Under the pieces are notes generated by a model. That model was given only the letters and a program-made list of their open reading frames with translations, had not been told where the DNA came from and ran no database searches. A DNA stretch of 64,000 bases, from positions 74,974,001 to 75,038,000 of the forward strand of contig NC_064838.1 in NCBI RefSeq assembly GCF_024166365.1, written 5' to 3'. The position numbers and the translations under genes were made by a program. Shown here piece after piece: positions 10,835-22,769 of this stretch. Numbering within the stretch: position 1 is the first letter of the stretch; the number at the start of each line of letters is the position of its first letter. The DNA is from Elephas maximus indicus. Lineage: Eukaryota; Chordata; Mammalia; Proboscidea; Elephantidae.

Positions 10835-11420
10835 ACATGATTTTACAAAACAGCAAAACATTTGAATAAGCAATACACAGAACAATTTAACTAGTCACTG
10901 AGCGTATATAAAACTACTCAACCTCATTAAAATCAGGGAAATACCAATTAAACAACAATGAAATGCTCATAAGTTTTATAAAAACCAAACATATAAAATT
11001 TGGATGATGATTTAGGGAATCAGCATGTGATCCAGTGAAATATCCTTAGAAATCTTTCAAAAAGATATACATAGCAGCCTTGTTAAAAATTGGGATAACT
11101 GGAAATGATCTAAATACCTAACAATAATAGCATATAACATGAAATATGCCCTTACTATTGAAAATTAGGTAGAAGTTTAAATATTGGATCTATATGAGCA
11201 TCTAACATGGGTAAATCACTGAGATATATTTGAGTTTAAAAATTAACTGCACAAAAAATAATCATAGTATGATAAATTGTACGTTAAAAAAATTAAAAAA
11301 CCTATACAGAATGCTGTATACTTTCTATGAGTACCTCTGGGGAAGAAAGGAAGTGAGGATCACAGAGAATTTTAGTGTTATAAAAGGGTTAATTTCTCTA
11401 TTAGGGGATTATAATATTAC
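10835..11420 (+). mobile_element. ancient L1 3'-terminal fragment
   Basis: The stretch holds the degraded L1 ORF2 C-terminal/3'UTR pattern, for example CTCATTAAAATCAGGGAAAT followed by ATTAAACAACAATGAAAT and then GGGATAACTGGAAATGATCTAAATACC. It looks like an old mammalian L1M or HAL1-type remnant. The matching block in Z3 is about 46795-47360. Confidence 0.65.
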
Positions 11421-11599
11421 TTCTTTAATCAAAGTTAATTGGAAATTCATTAATTTTAATATGGTTTAAGGAGAATGCATTATGTACTGAATGAATTTAC
11501 ACAAAATAAAACAGAAGCCACAATCCCGTAGTAGTATTCAGTGAACTTTTACATAACTTGTTCTTTCTTAGTTTCCTTATTGTTTCCTCTATTTATTTA

Positions 11600-11815
11600 G
11601 TAAATGTATATATATGTTTTTTTTTATATATATATAGATGTTATTCTCTCACCGTTATATTCTATGAATTTTCATTATTTAAATCCCAGGTGCATATAAA
11701 ATGCAACTATAACTGGCCAGATACATTTCTGTCCCCCATTCTGCTACAAGGAGGTTTCTGAGATAAAGAAATTGGAAAAAATATATATATTGATATATAT
11801 ATATATTTATATCTA
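11600..11815. repeat. (TA)n-rich low-complexity tracts
   Basis: Two short TATATA blocks, near 11605-11636 and 11778-11812, flank about 140 bases of ordinary sequence. The second lies where Z1 and Z3 stop aligning. Confidence 0.7.
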
Positions 11816-12429
11816 CATTTATGTCAATAGCTACATCTCTTTTTATATTTTTATCTGGATTTGCTTTTAGTATCAACATTAACAAGCATATGCCTAGTTA
11901 TACTTCTGTAATCCTGATAGGGTATGAATAAATTTCCAGATGATCACTTATATGTAACAACTGTTATCAATGAAGATTCAAATTTACAGTTTATTCTTTC
12001 TCATTACTCCTTGATTTGCTGAACACTGGCTGATTACAGTTTTAATGGAAGGAAATAGTAAATGTGTAAGAGATCGGAGATGCTGAATACCAAGTTATGC
12101 TACAGAAAACGTTAACTGCTTCTAATATCTACACATTGACCACAAACATCAGTGTAAAGATTCTGATAGTCTGAAATTCTTATTTCTGTTGCAACAAGTT
12201 CAAGAAGAAAATTTGCAATGGACAGCATCCTGAAAGAGATATTCAGGACATTAAGACTAACTCTGCTTTACCATGCCCTCTTAAAAAAAAAGAAACAAAC
12301 AAAAATCCCCACACCACCTGATTTTCAGGAACATCTTGGCTTACTTAGCCTCATTAAAATGTTTTCTTAGGAAAAAAGATTAATATTCAACACCAAAAAT
12401 ATAACTGACAACTGTATCCACCAGGGAGG

Positions 12430-12595
12430 CAGATTTTCATAGTGAGTAAAAGTACTTGAGGCAGACAAAAGGAGTTTAAATAATTAGTTCACCACTTAAC
12501 TATTGAATAATCTTAGGCAAGTTACATAACTCTCTGAGTCTTTGTTTCTAATTTGTAAAACAGTGATAAAATAAGAATATCTACCACATAGACTG
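12430..12595 (+). mobile_element. MIR SINE
   Basis: The core and tail of a mammalian-wide interspersed repeat are readable: ATCTTAGGCAAGTTACATAA, CTCTGAGTCTTTGTTTC, TGTAAAACAGTGATAA and ATCTACCACATAGACTG. The RTE element begins where the MIR should continue. Confidence 0.8.
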
Positions 12596-14795
12596 CAACT
12601 GTGGAAAGGTGATGGAAAAGCTCAATTTCATCAGTCAGAACAAAGATATTAGTTGACTGCGGAACAGACTATCAAGAGCTGATATACAGTAGAAGATGAA
12701 AAAACGATGAAAAAAAAGATGAAGCTGAAGAAAATTAAAATAAGTCCATAAAGGGCAAAATTTGACCTTGAGTGTAACCCACCTGAATTTGGAGACCATC
12801 TTGAGGGCAGACTTGATGCAGTGAACTTTAATGACCAAAAGCCAGAGGTGTAGTGGGATGACATCAAGGACATCATACATGAAGAAAACAAAAGATCATT
12901 AAAAAGAAGAAATGGAAGAAAAAAACAAAATGGATGTCAGAAGAGACTCTGAAAGTTGCTCTTGAACATAGAGTAACTAAAGCAAAAGGAAGAAGTGATG
13001 AAACAAAAGAGCTGAACAGGAAATTTCCAAAGGCAAGTAGAAAAGATAAGGAATTACCACAAAATGTAAAAAGACCTGAAGTTAGAAAACCAAAACGCAA
13101 GCACGCTCTTGGCATTTCTCTTACTGAAAGAAGTGAAGAAAAAATTCAAGCCTCCAGCTGCAATTCTGAAGGATTCTATGGGCAGAATATTGAATGATGC
13201 AGGAAGCAGCACAAGAGGATGGAAGGAATACACAGAGTCACAGTACCAGAACTAATTGGTCCATGTTCAATCATTTCAGGAGGTAGCACACGATCAAGAA
13301 TCATTGGTACTGAAGGAAGAAATCCAAGGTGCACTGAAGATATTGGCAAAAACAAGGCTCCAGGAAATGAGGGAATGCCAATAGAAATGTTTCAACAAGT
13401 GAGGCAGCACTGGAGGTGTTCACTTGTCTATGCCAAGGAATGTGGAAGATAACTACCTAACCCACTGGCTAGAAAATATCCATATTGGTGCCCATTCTAA
13501 AGAAAAGTGATCCAACAAAATGGGGAAGTATGGAACACCACAATTATAATCACAACCAATTCAAATTTTGCTGAAGGTAATTGAAAAACAGTTGCAGCAG
13601 TACATTGACAGAGAACCGCCAGAAGTTCAAGCCAGATTCAGAAGTGGAGTTGGAATGAGGGATATCATTGCTGATGTCACCTGGAATTTGCCTGAAAGCA
13701 AAGTATACCAGAATGATGTTTACCTGTGTTTTATTGACTATACAAAGGCATTCGGCTATTTGGATCATAAAAAATTATGGATAAAATTGGAAAGAATGGG
13801 AATTCCAGAACACTTAATTGTACTTATGTGGAACCAATACATAGAACAAGAGGCATTTGATCAAACAGAACAAAGGGGTACTGCCTGGTTTAAAATCAGA
13901 TAAGGCGTGCATCAGAGTTTTGTTTTTATTATATTTATTCTACCTGTATCCTGAGCAAATAATCCAAGAAGCTTGACAATACGAAGAAGAAGTCAGCATC
14001 AGGATTGGAGGAAGATTTGTCTACAATCTGTTTTTTGACATACAGATGACTCAACCTTGCTTGCTGAAAATGAAGAGGGCTTGAAGCACTTACTGATGAA
14101 GATCAAAGACTACAGCCTTCAGTATGGATTACACCTCAACATCAAGAAAACAAAACCCTCAAAACTGGACCAACAAGCAACATCATGACAAATGGATAAA
14201 AAATTGAAGTTATCAAGGACTGCATTTTATTTGGATCCACAATCAACACTCATGGAAGCAGCTGTCAATATTTCAAAAGACATATTGCATTAGTCAGAGC
14301 TGCTGCAAAAAACCTCTTTAAAGTGTTGAAAAGCAAAGATGTCTCTTTGAAAATTAAGGTGTGCCTGACTCACCCGTGATACGTTCTATTGCCTCATCTG
14401 CATGCAAAAGCTGGACAATAAATAAGGATGACTGAAAAAGAATGGATGCCTATAAATTATGGTGTGGACAAAATATTAAATATAACATGGACTGCCAGAA
14501 AAACAAATCTGTCATGGAAGAAGTACAGGCAAAATGTTCCTTGGAAGCAAGGATGGCAAGAGTTCTTCTCACATACTTTGGACATCTTACCAGGAGGGAC
14601 CATTCCCTGGAGAAGGACATCATGCTTGGTGAGGTAGAGGGTCAGCTAAAAAGAGGAATACCCTTAACACAGTGGCTGCAACAGTGGGCTCAAGAATAGC
14701 AATGATTATGAGGGTGGCGCAGAAGTAGGTAGTGTACAGGGTGGCTATGAGTCAGAAAGACTGGATGGCACCGAACAGCAACAAAATCAGCCACA
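12596..14795 (+). mobile_element. RTE-clade LINE, 5'-truncated (RTE-e)
   Basis: This is a non-LTR retrotransposon of the BovB/RTE type. It starts within the region upstream of the RT domain and ends near 14785 with GGCACCGAACAGCAACAA, the worn form of the (AAC)n end. It matches the copies at 49871-53242 and 57014-59077. In Z3 only the last 65 bases survive (47757-47822), so the element was present before OR1 and OR3 units split and was mostly deleted in Z3. Confidence 0.88.
12934..14700 (+). pseudogene. RTE ORF remnant (linker, RT and C-terminal region)
   Basis: Readable pieces in shifting frames are: 12934-13197, Lys-rich linker beginning MSEETLKVALEHRV; 13568-13903, reverse transcriptase segment with QYIDRE, FRSGVG and CFIDYTKAFG; and 14442-14699, C-terminal segment with the YFGHL, RRDHSLEKD and MLGEVEGQ motifs. 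The YADDT active-site stretch near 14038 is destroyed. There are several frameshifts and stops, so no product is expected. Confidence 0.82.
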
Positions 14796-15714
14796 TAGGT
14801 GGGTAGATAGGTTGATAGTATTATGATCACTCTATGGCGTGAGTCAGAATCAGGTTTGACTTTTGGTTTTATGGGCATCTGTTTCCTCCTTACCAGGAAA
14901 TAAGGAAGTATAGTCTTCATGGATTCTTCCAGCCACTAAGAACTAATCTTTATTCATCAAGTGATTTACTAAATCAATTATTAATTAATTAATCAAAATT
15001 ATCAGTTAATATCTCCATCATTCCCTTACCATTTTTTATTCTGCTTATTGCTTGCATTATTCAACCATTTGATAATGTTTTCAAATATTAATATCTTTTT
15101 AGCATTCCTATTCTGTTTGAAGTAGAGTAAAAAATACTCCACAATTTCTCTCAATCTCTTCTCCCAGAATGAAACAGCCCCAAGTTAGGAGCCAGGATTT
15201 CAAGATAGCGTTCCTTGGTCAGTTTTCCATTAGAACAGATCTCTTTAATTTGACTTTTAAACTAATAAAAATGCCAAGCTGTGGCCAGAATTACAGGGAT
15301 CTAAAGATTATAAAGGAATTACTAACAACCAGATATATTGTCAGAGCATTCATGGAAAAATATTTTCTAAAAGACTGATTCTATAGATTTTCAAAGAGGT
15401 GGCTTTAAATGGATTCATGCACTCAAAAAAAAAAAAAGATATGAAAGGAGAAGAAAAATGAGGAGGAAAAGGAAGGGAAGGGAAAGAAAGTGAAGAAACT
15501 CACATATTCAGTATCCATCAATTTCAATCAATATTTGAAGAGATTTTGTTGAATTTTGAACTCATGACATCATACGGAAAAAAAAATCTAACTCAAAATC
15601 ATAAATACATCTCTTAAAAAAATAAAAACATTGAAAAAGTCTTTATTCTTGATATCTAGTTTTTAAATTATATTTACAATAAATTATCAAAAAATAGTAT
15701 ATTTAGTCAAAATG

Positions 15715-15960
15715 AGAATGAGATTTTTGTTACAAAACTGCAGGGAAAATATCAGATGCGTCTCAGCCTTTTGCTCTTGCTTTTTTATATATAACAATGA
15801 GCAGCAAAGTCCACGTCTAAGTTCACAGGGTCTGGGGGCTCCGGTAGAACCTGCCCTGACGGTATTAGGAGGAACATTTAAAGGCGCTGAGGGAGCTGAG
15901 TGTAATCCCACTGGCACTCCCTGTGGTAATTCCTGCAAAGGCTAATAAAAATGAACTCTG
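15715..15960. other. unassigned GC-richer block kept in three Z copies (copy 1)
   Basis: About 245 bases from CAAAACTGCAGGGAAAAT through a CATTTAAAGG motif to GCTAATAAAAATGAACTCTG. It stands out against AT-rich surroundings and recurs at 48710-48965 and 63085-63300. I do not recognise it. It could be an old repeat, a processed fragment or a non-coding promoter/first exon of the OR genes. Confidence 0.4.
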
Positions 15961-16299
15961 TTGTTGTTGCTGCTTAACTTTCTTACTGCTTTGGCTTTTC
16001 AAATGTGATTTTAAATTCTGTAAGATTGCTTCAAATAAAAAAATAGATAATGTTAAATATTTGTATAAGTTTTAAGGCCAATGACAAAAAAGTTAAAAAA
16101 AAAAGCCGTATTTCTTTCTATGCAAGGAATAAACTGTAATGCAGTCGTATTAAATTTACTAAGAGTCTTCTTTCTTTCCATTTACAAGGCTGATAACTTA
16201 TTTATATTGACGTCATTCTGCTTTTTTCATGCAACAAAGGTGAGACTTAAATCTAGTTGTTTTTTTTTTTTTTTTCCCACTATATACGTCTTTTTAGGT

Positions 16300-16628
16300 G
16301 TGAGGGTGGACATTTGTGATTGAGTAGTAGAATTCTTGCCTTCCCTGTGAAAGATACTGGATTGATTCCTGGCCAATGAACTTCATACACAGCCACCACC
16401 TGTTTCTCAGTGGGGGCCTGTATGTCGCTATGGTGCTTAACAGATTTCAGTGCATCTTTCAAATTAATATGGACTAGAAGAAAAGCCTGGTGGTCCACTG
16501 CTGAAAATCCGCCATTGGAACCCTACGGATCGCAATGATTGAATGTGTAACCAAACACGGGGTTGGCTCACGGCCAGGTAACATCCCATCCATTGTGTGC
16601 TGGACTGACTAGATAGCAGCTCAAAACA
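16300..16628 (+). mobile_element. tRNA-Gly-headed SINE with RTE-derived body and tail (copy 1)
   Basis: The head (about 16311-16380) follows tRNA-Gly: GAGTAGTAGAATTCTTGCC as A-box side and GATTGATTCCTGGCCAATG as B-box side. The body (AGATTTCAG, then ACTAGAAGAAAAGCCTGGTGG and GAAAATCCGCC) matches the 5' end region of the RTE elements in this window. The tail matches the RTE 3' end. It is a diverged copy shared with Z3 and Z4. Confidence 0.75.
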
Positions 16629-16892
16629 GGAAACTGAAGAACATTTGTCACAATACAATAGCATCCATTTTAGGGAAAATATATAAGTTTAAGGTAGAAA
16701 AGGATTTTCAAAATAACTTTCTCAAACCCATGTGCTCATGTGCTAAGGCTTTTTTTTTTAAATTTTGAATCTGGAAGATTCCAATTTTGAGATGAATCAA
16801 CTCAGTAGAAAATAATTACTAAGATATGGGAAAAAGAATACTGAAAACTTTACAGAAACAAACTGAGTTTAGCAAACAAGATATGACTAGGT

Positions 16893-17679
16893 AAAATTTT
16901 TGATTAGCTAATAAAATATTTTCAGCATTTTTTAAGAAGCTTGGGTGTTAACCATCCATGCTAAACAAACACCTTGGGTTGTCATATTATGGATCCCATT
17001 AGTCTTTTCCTTCTCCCTTCTAATCACAGTGTACCGGGAATGGATCTTGACTTAAGACATTCTCCGTAGAATGGCCAATAATCTAAATTACTACTCTACT
17101 CAACTCAAATTTCCTCTCTGGAATTCTGACTGGCTGGAGGGAGGAAGAAGAAGTTTGTAGAACTCAGAGAAGAACCCTTGTCTTAAAAACCAAAGACACG
17201 TGTAAGCAGATATTTTGAGGGAACAGAGAACATAAAGACAGTAGAGAGTAAAAAAGTGAGGTAAGAGAAAAAAGGCAAATAATTGCTCAGAGAATACAAG
17301 AGATGACACACTAGTACTGCCAGCATCCTGAGGTACTGATAATTTCTAATTTCCTCCTAAGTCAATGAGGGCTTTTATAATTAACATGATTTTACAAAAA
17401 TAAAATGATCAGTGCTTTCTTTTTAAAAACTAAATAAGACTGACTTAAACCCAGTACCTGATCCATAATCTTCAAAATAACAATTGTAATTTTATTATGA
17501 CATGCAAGAAGTAAAACAACTAAATGTACCTACCTTTCTTTCATTACGATGTGCAAATAAGAGACGAACATTTACCAGCAAAAGTGTAGAGAACTATACA
17601 ATAAATGGTAGGCATAAACACAATGTTAGGTTACTTGGGATGAAGAATGAGATAAAAACCTTTGGTAACCTAATCAAAA
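16893..17679. repeat. X2: inter-unit segment without RTE insertions
   Basis: It matches 29257-29992 and 53243-53963 (shared CTAAACAAACA, CTCTGGAATTCTGACT and GATGACACACTAGTACT). It holds intact empty sites for two RTE insertions seen in the other copies: at 16893-16905 (AAAATTTTTGATT) and 17598-17607 (ACAATAAATG). No gene is visible. Confidence 0.8.
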
Positions 17680-17882
17680 ATAAAATCACACCCAGTACCC
17701 TTGAGATGATTCAGACTCATAGCAACCCTACAGGAAAGAGTAGCACTGCACTGTAGGATTTTCTAAGCTGTGATCTGTGCTGAAGGCAACTTCCACATCT
17801 TTCTCCTGTGGAAGGGCTTGTGGTTCAAACTGCTGACCTTTCGGTTAGCATGCACGTGCTTAACCACTGTACCACCAGGGCT
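17680..17882 (-). mobile_element. AfroSINE
   Basis: Reverse-complement AfroSINE from CACCCAGTACCCTTGAG to CCACTGTACCACCAGGG. The same insertion begins Y3 (38806-39014) and Y4 (55352-55558). Confidence 0.88.
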
Positions 17883-18426
17883 AAATATCCACTAACAACA
17901 GGAATAGAAAGTCTTGATTTTTCAATTTTAGGACCCAGCTGAATTGTTAAGGGAAATAGAGGTGTCACTACTCACAATATACCCAATAGAAAACCCTCTT
18001 TAAATTCAAAGACAAATTTCTATTGATTGGTCTTCCAATTCACTAATCCTGTCATCCTATCTGGAAGCAGAAACTCTCAAGTTATATTTAAAGGTGACAA
18101 AATGAAAAAGCACTTTGAAATCTCTAAATGTATAGGCAGGGTGTGTATGTTTTGGGGGATAACTTGCAGGTAATCAGACATTATGATATAGGCCACATAT
18201 TTTCTCCTGAAAAAAAAAAACTCCCCCTCTCGTCCCCGCCGTCCCCCCCCCACCTGAGATATGCACTTGGTAATGGTGGATTATTGCAGTAGTGTGTACA
18301 TGTGAGCTGGAATTCTGGGAGCAGAGAGAAGAAAGGAGCCCACAGTTCATTACATAGACTTTCATTTTATTTCCCCCACAGTTGTATCAGAAAATTTCTA
18401 GCTCAATTCCTACCTATTATTGATTT

Positions 18427-18637
18427 TCAAAAAATGTTGCCCTTGAGTCAATTCTGATTCATGGTGACCCCAAGGTTTTCCAGAGTAGAGCTGTTTTAAA
18501 AAGGGTTATCAATAGCTGTGATATTTTGGGAGTAGATTGCCAGGTTTTTTCTTCTAAGGCTCCTCTGAATGTATCCGAACTTCCAGTCTTTTGGATAATA
18601 GATGAGCACTTAACCTTTTGCACCACGCAGGGGCTCC
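18427..18637 (-). mobile_element. AfroSINE
   Basis: Reverse-complement AfroSINE running from TGTTGCCCTTGAGTCAATTC to TTTGCACCACGCAGGGGCTCC. Paralogous copies of the same insertion are at 39583-39792 and 56075-56286. Confidence 0.87.
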
Positions 18638-19268
18638 ACCTATGGCTATAAGCATATGATTATTTCTTAATGGAAGAAATAAGAAACAATTCATAGGATT
18701 ATCTTTTTTACAAAAGGATGAGAAAGAGATAATTAGATTTTTTTTGATTTTGTACATTTTTGAAATATTTGGATTTTCAAAATTTCTGCATGCATTGCTT
18801 CATATTTTCATGTAAATAGAGTCATCTAGATGGTAAAATTATGTAGTGTTTTCATCTTTTTATTATAGAAAGGTAAACTTTAAGTTCATATTTTAAAAAA
18901 AGAACAGCATTTTCTGTTAAACGTGGTGAGCTAGCCATAAAAATTTATTTCCTTTCTAAGTTCTCATTAAAACACAAGTGAAAAAAGATTTTACATATTA
19001 GTCCACAATGACCAAAAAAAAAAAAAAAAATCAGGAAATACCTGTTGCTGAAAGAGTGTCACACATTTTTCAAAGCAAAATGGTAGTTAACAGCCTTAGC
19101 AGAATGGAGAAAGTTACAACTATCTGAGGAAGGATAGTAAAAGAAAAGCAAGTTAGTTCACCTGGAAAGCTCCTGAGATGTTATAAGCTTGAACCATCAA
19201 GTTTCATAGAATGAAGCCGTGAAACTTACACAGGATTACTGGAGGATTATTTTATTTTCCAGCCCATA

Positions 19269-19641
19269 CGGTGTCAGAGTTATGAACACTGAAATTACAT
19301 TCAACCAGTAGTTATGAACCAAACCTGTAAAGCCTACTATATTAAAAACTTGAGGTGCATAAAATGTTTCACAATAACATGTGGGCACTATTGCGTGATG
19401 AATATCAAAATATTCTTATTATTAATGTATGATTGTGTGAAAGATGTTTTAGTGTACCTGGAAGAGTTTCTTTTGTGTTTTTTTTACAAGTAGAAAAGTG
19501 CAGTATACACTATACAATAAGACAAACAGTTGAATAACTGATGTTAGATATGAACCTTACCTAACTGTTCTGACTTATTTACAAATTTAACTTAAAGACA
19601 GATTTAGGAATGGAACTCATTTGTAATCCTGGGACTGTCTG
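19269..19641. mobile_element. non-autonomous Tigger/pogo-like DNA transposon (copy 1)
   Basis: About 373 bases are bounded by TA on both sides. The left end reads CGGTGTCAGAGTTATGAAC and the right end, reverse-complemented, CAGACAGTCCCAGGATTACAAA, so the termini form imperfect inverted repeats. CAG-type ends with TA duplications are typical of Tigger/pogo elements. No transposase is present. The better-preserved paralogue is 40428-40802. The exact family is not recognised. Confidence 0.6.
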
Positions 19642-19659
19642 TATTCCATACAGCCAGGG

Positions 19660-20012
19660 GATAACCTTCTACCCATGATGGACAGGTTTCAGCAGAGATC
19701 GTAGACTAAGACTAGGAAGAAAGGTGATCTATTTCTGAAAATCAGCCAGTGAACACCTACGGATTACAATGAGTATTGTCTGACTCACATGCTTTGGACA
19801 TGTCATTAGGAGGGTTCAATCACTGGAAGAGAACATCATGCTTGGTGAAGTAGAGGGCCAGCAAGGATGAGGAAGACACTTGGTGAGATGGATGGGCACA
19901 ATAAGCACAACAATGGACTCAAACATGCTGGCAATTTTGTGGATGATGCAGGACTAGGCAATATTTTGTTCTGTTGTATATAAGGTCTACATGAGTGCAG
20001 TGGATTCAACAG
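19660..20012 (+). mobile_element. internally deleted RTE derivative (5' end joined to 3' end, copy 1)
   Basis: The left part (CCCATGATGGACAGGTTTCAG, then ACTAGGAAGAAAGGTGATC) matches the RTE 5' end. It joins directly at about 19780 to the RTE 3' region (CATGCTTTGGACATGTCATT, then AGAGAACATCATGCTTGG) and the worn RTE end. No ORF lies between. The same element is in Y3 at 40828-41178, so it predates the split. Confidence 0.7.
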
Positions 20013-20297
20013 TAGTTATCTATGTATCTCTACTGCCTTCTATCAGGTTGGCTGCTTATGAGTGATGGGATACATGAAAATATCTACACAGTCTGAGGTC
20101 ACAAGAACAGACTCACTTGTCTGTTGTTCACAAATAGGTGTTATATCCTAGGCAATGTTTATGGGCTACCATGTCAAGGGATGACTTAGTCTATAAGCCT
20201 CAATCACATTTGGAGACACTGTGGACACAAAAGGCACAATCTATACTGAAGTATTTATCATCTCAATCTATATCTGAAGAAATAATTTCCATCAAGT

Positions 20298-20904
20298 ATT
20301 TGTAATTACACAATCAACAGCCACAGAAGCAGCAGTCAAGAAATCAAAAGATGCATTGCATTGGGCAAATCTGCTGCAAAGGAACTCTTTAAAGTGCTGA
20401 AGAGCAAAGGTGTCACCCTGAAGACTAAGGTGCGCCTGACCCAAGCCATGGTATTTTCAATCACATCATATGCATATGAATGTTGGACAATGAATAAGGA
20501 AGACCGAAGAAGAGTTGACACCTTTGAATTGTGGTGTTAGCGAAGAATATTGAATATACCATGGACTGCCAAAAGAATGAACAAATCTCTCTTGGAAGAA
20601 GTGCAGCCTGAATGCTCCTTAGAGGCAAGGATGGCAAGACTGCATCTTACGTACTTTGACATGTTGTCAGGAGGGATCAGTCCCTGGAGAAGGACATCAT
20701 GCTTGGCAGAGTACAGGGCTGGCGGAAAAGAGGAAGACCCTCAACGAGTTGGACTGACAAGTGGCTGCAACAATGAGCTCAAGCCAAACAACGATTGTAA
20801 GGATGGCTCAGGACCGGGCAGTGTTTCATTCTGTCGTGCTTAGGGTCGCTATGAGTCGGAACTGACTCGACGGCACCTAACAACAACAACAACATTTGTA
20901 ATTA
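20298..20904 (+). mobile_element. RTE LINE, 5'-truncated, with 11-bp target-site duplications (RTE-g)
   Basis: Duplicates of ATTTGTAATTA at 20298-20308 and 20894-20904 flank a 585-base RTE 3' end that finishes in (AAC)n. The tail contains the C-terminal coding region in broken frames (20550-20843, with LLEEVQPECSLEARMARLHLTYF). The matching site in Y3 near 41455-41475 is empty, so this insertion is specific to the OR2 unit. Confidence 0.93.
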
Positions 20905-20949
20905 AGGTTACAGGCAAAGTTAAGGTGGTTAATCATCTAACTTTAAATA

Positions 20950-21312
20950 GGGAGATTACTCTGTGTTATTCAGGTAAAATGAATGTAATCACAAGTATCC
21001 TTAAAGGTGGAAGAGAGAGGCAGAAGAAAAAGAGGGGAATACATTAATGGAAGAATTGTCAAATACACGCAATGTGGCTGAATTTGAAGATTTAGGAAAG
21101 GGATCATGGGCCTAGGAATATGGGTGGCCTCTACAATCTGGAAAAGCCTATAACCTCCAAAAGAAACACAGCCATACTGACACCTTGATTTTAGCTCAGT
21201 GAGACCTATGTTAGACCTACAACCTAGAGGACTTAAGACAATAAATTTGCATTGTTATATGCCCCTACATTTGTGGCAATATGTTACAGCAGAGGTAGCT
21301 AACTAATACAAG
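20950..21312 (+). mobile_element. MLT1-type (ERVL-MaLR) solo LTR fossil, copy 1
   Basis: A fossil LTR of the mammalian MaLR group. GGAAGAGAGAGGCAGAAGA, TGACACCTTGATTTTAGC, AGACAATAAATT and GTTACAGCAG are in the expected order, and the element ends near CTAACTAATACAAG. Only the LTR is present; no internal region is seen. It is an old, broken element shared with Y3 (41525-41873), so it predates the duplication and probably dates from early placental times. Confidence 0.8.
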
Positions 21313-22769
21313 ACCTTGAAACATATGTTTAAAGAGCCTGGTCCAGATGTCTTTGACAGAACACCAAATCTCAAATTATTGGTGAATGCCCTCGTGTCAA
21401 AAAATTTTCAATTTCCACCTTTATACTCTGTCCTCCTATGCTAACACTTTCAAGATGAACTTCCATAGTAAAGTATCTTCTCATTTCTCACCATGTATGT
21501 TAGCTAGGTACTGCAATTCCCCCATGCATATCATTTCTAAAAGAGCAAGGATTGTACTTTACTGCTTTGGCTTTCCTGACACTTGCTCGTGGTTAATGTG
21601 TGGAAGTAATGAGATAGATCTAGGAGGAAGCTCTGGGGGAGAAAAAATATCGTTGTATGACGACTGCTTCAGATGAGGTAATTCCATGGGATCAAGGCAA
21701 AGGAAGACTAGTCTCTCACACGGGGAAGCAAAACAAAAAGATGCAGCATAATTTTTAGGTTCATGGTTGTTACTTTTCCCAACAAAATTTTAGCTCTCAG
21801 AATCATTTCTTTGTCAGGACACTGGTTTCAACAAAGGAAGTCTGTTGAGGTGGCACATTCAGTCTTCTTTGCAGCTTTGCCATGTTTATTATAATATTCT
21901 GACTCTGATCTAGAGCACAATTTCTGCCTGCAGGAGACTTGGTGACAGTGGCAGGAGGGGTTGTATGCTTAGAGCATGTCCGGGAGACATAAGAGATGGA
22001 GTGTTTCTGAGGAGACATGTACATTGGATTAAATGCACATTCCCTTTTTATCTTTTCCTTATCTTGAAGTAGAAGAAGACCGCAGCTAAAACTCAGCCAA
22101 CTGGAAACTACTACTATGTGAATCTTTCAACAGTAGAATCAAACTGCAGCTTTTTTAATCACTGGTGAACTACTTGGGATGGGTTTTACCTTGAAATTCA
22201 CAGAAGCTAAAAAAAAAAAAAAAAAAAAAAGTAATGTGTATATGTCACTACCATTCATTGTAGAATCCATAGTTCCATATCCAGAAAAATAGATACCAGT
22301 TTTCTCGAGGTAAAGAAATGTCAAAGCTCTTGGTACATAAAATTGCTACAAATTTAGTAACTTTAATACAATTTACTACAAAAAATCAATATAGAATTCT
22401 CATATAAACAAAAATTTCTGTATGGATATAAATACAAATAAGAAATTAACTTGAAATTAGATTCTTAATGATTATGTAATCAGAGACTGTGGTATCAGTG
22501 GATAGTGACAAAAGTTGGTCTTCTTCCCCACTGCAGAAACATAGGTTTCCTATACACGTTTCAGTCTCCTCTACTCTAGTTATTCTCTTCTCTGGATTGT
22601 ATTGAAAACTCCCTAAAATTTTCTATCTGTGACGTAACATATTTCTGTTTCAAAGCCCAAATTCCTCCTCTGGATTATCACATTCAGTTTTGAAAGGAGA
22701 AAATAGACCAGAATAGGAATTTAAGCATATAGAGGACTAACTGTAATTATAAAAACAACAAACAAATAA

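Larger units (their letters stand above)
9079..16880 (-). repeat. Z1: duplicated 5' flank of OR1
   Basis: This intergenic stretch aligns in blocks with 44760-49868 (Z3) and, over its ends, with 61680-64000 (Z4). It contains AfroSINEs, an old L1 tail, a MIR, an RTE and a tRNA-Gly SINE, listed separately. The remainder (9080-9360, 9580-9815, 10020-10620, 11560-12420, 14800-15710, 15965-16300, 16630-16890) is AT-rich unique-looking sequence with homopolymer and purine-rich runs, for example 15424-15500. I see no coding exon in it, though a non-coding OR first exon could be hidden here. Confidence 0.75.

Noticed and set aside
15687-15938. Minus-strand 83-codon frame as a protein gene
   Set aside because: It is open in three paralogues, but only 80-90 codons long, its start differs in each copy and no domain is recognisable; kept only as an observation.
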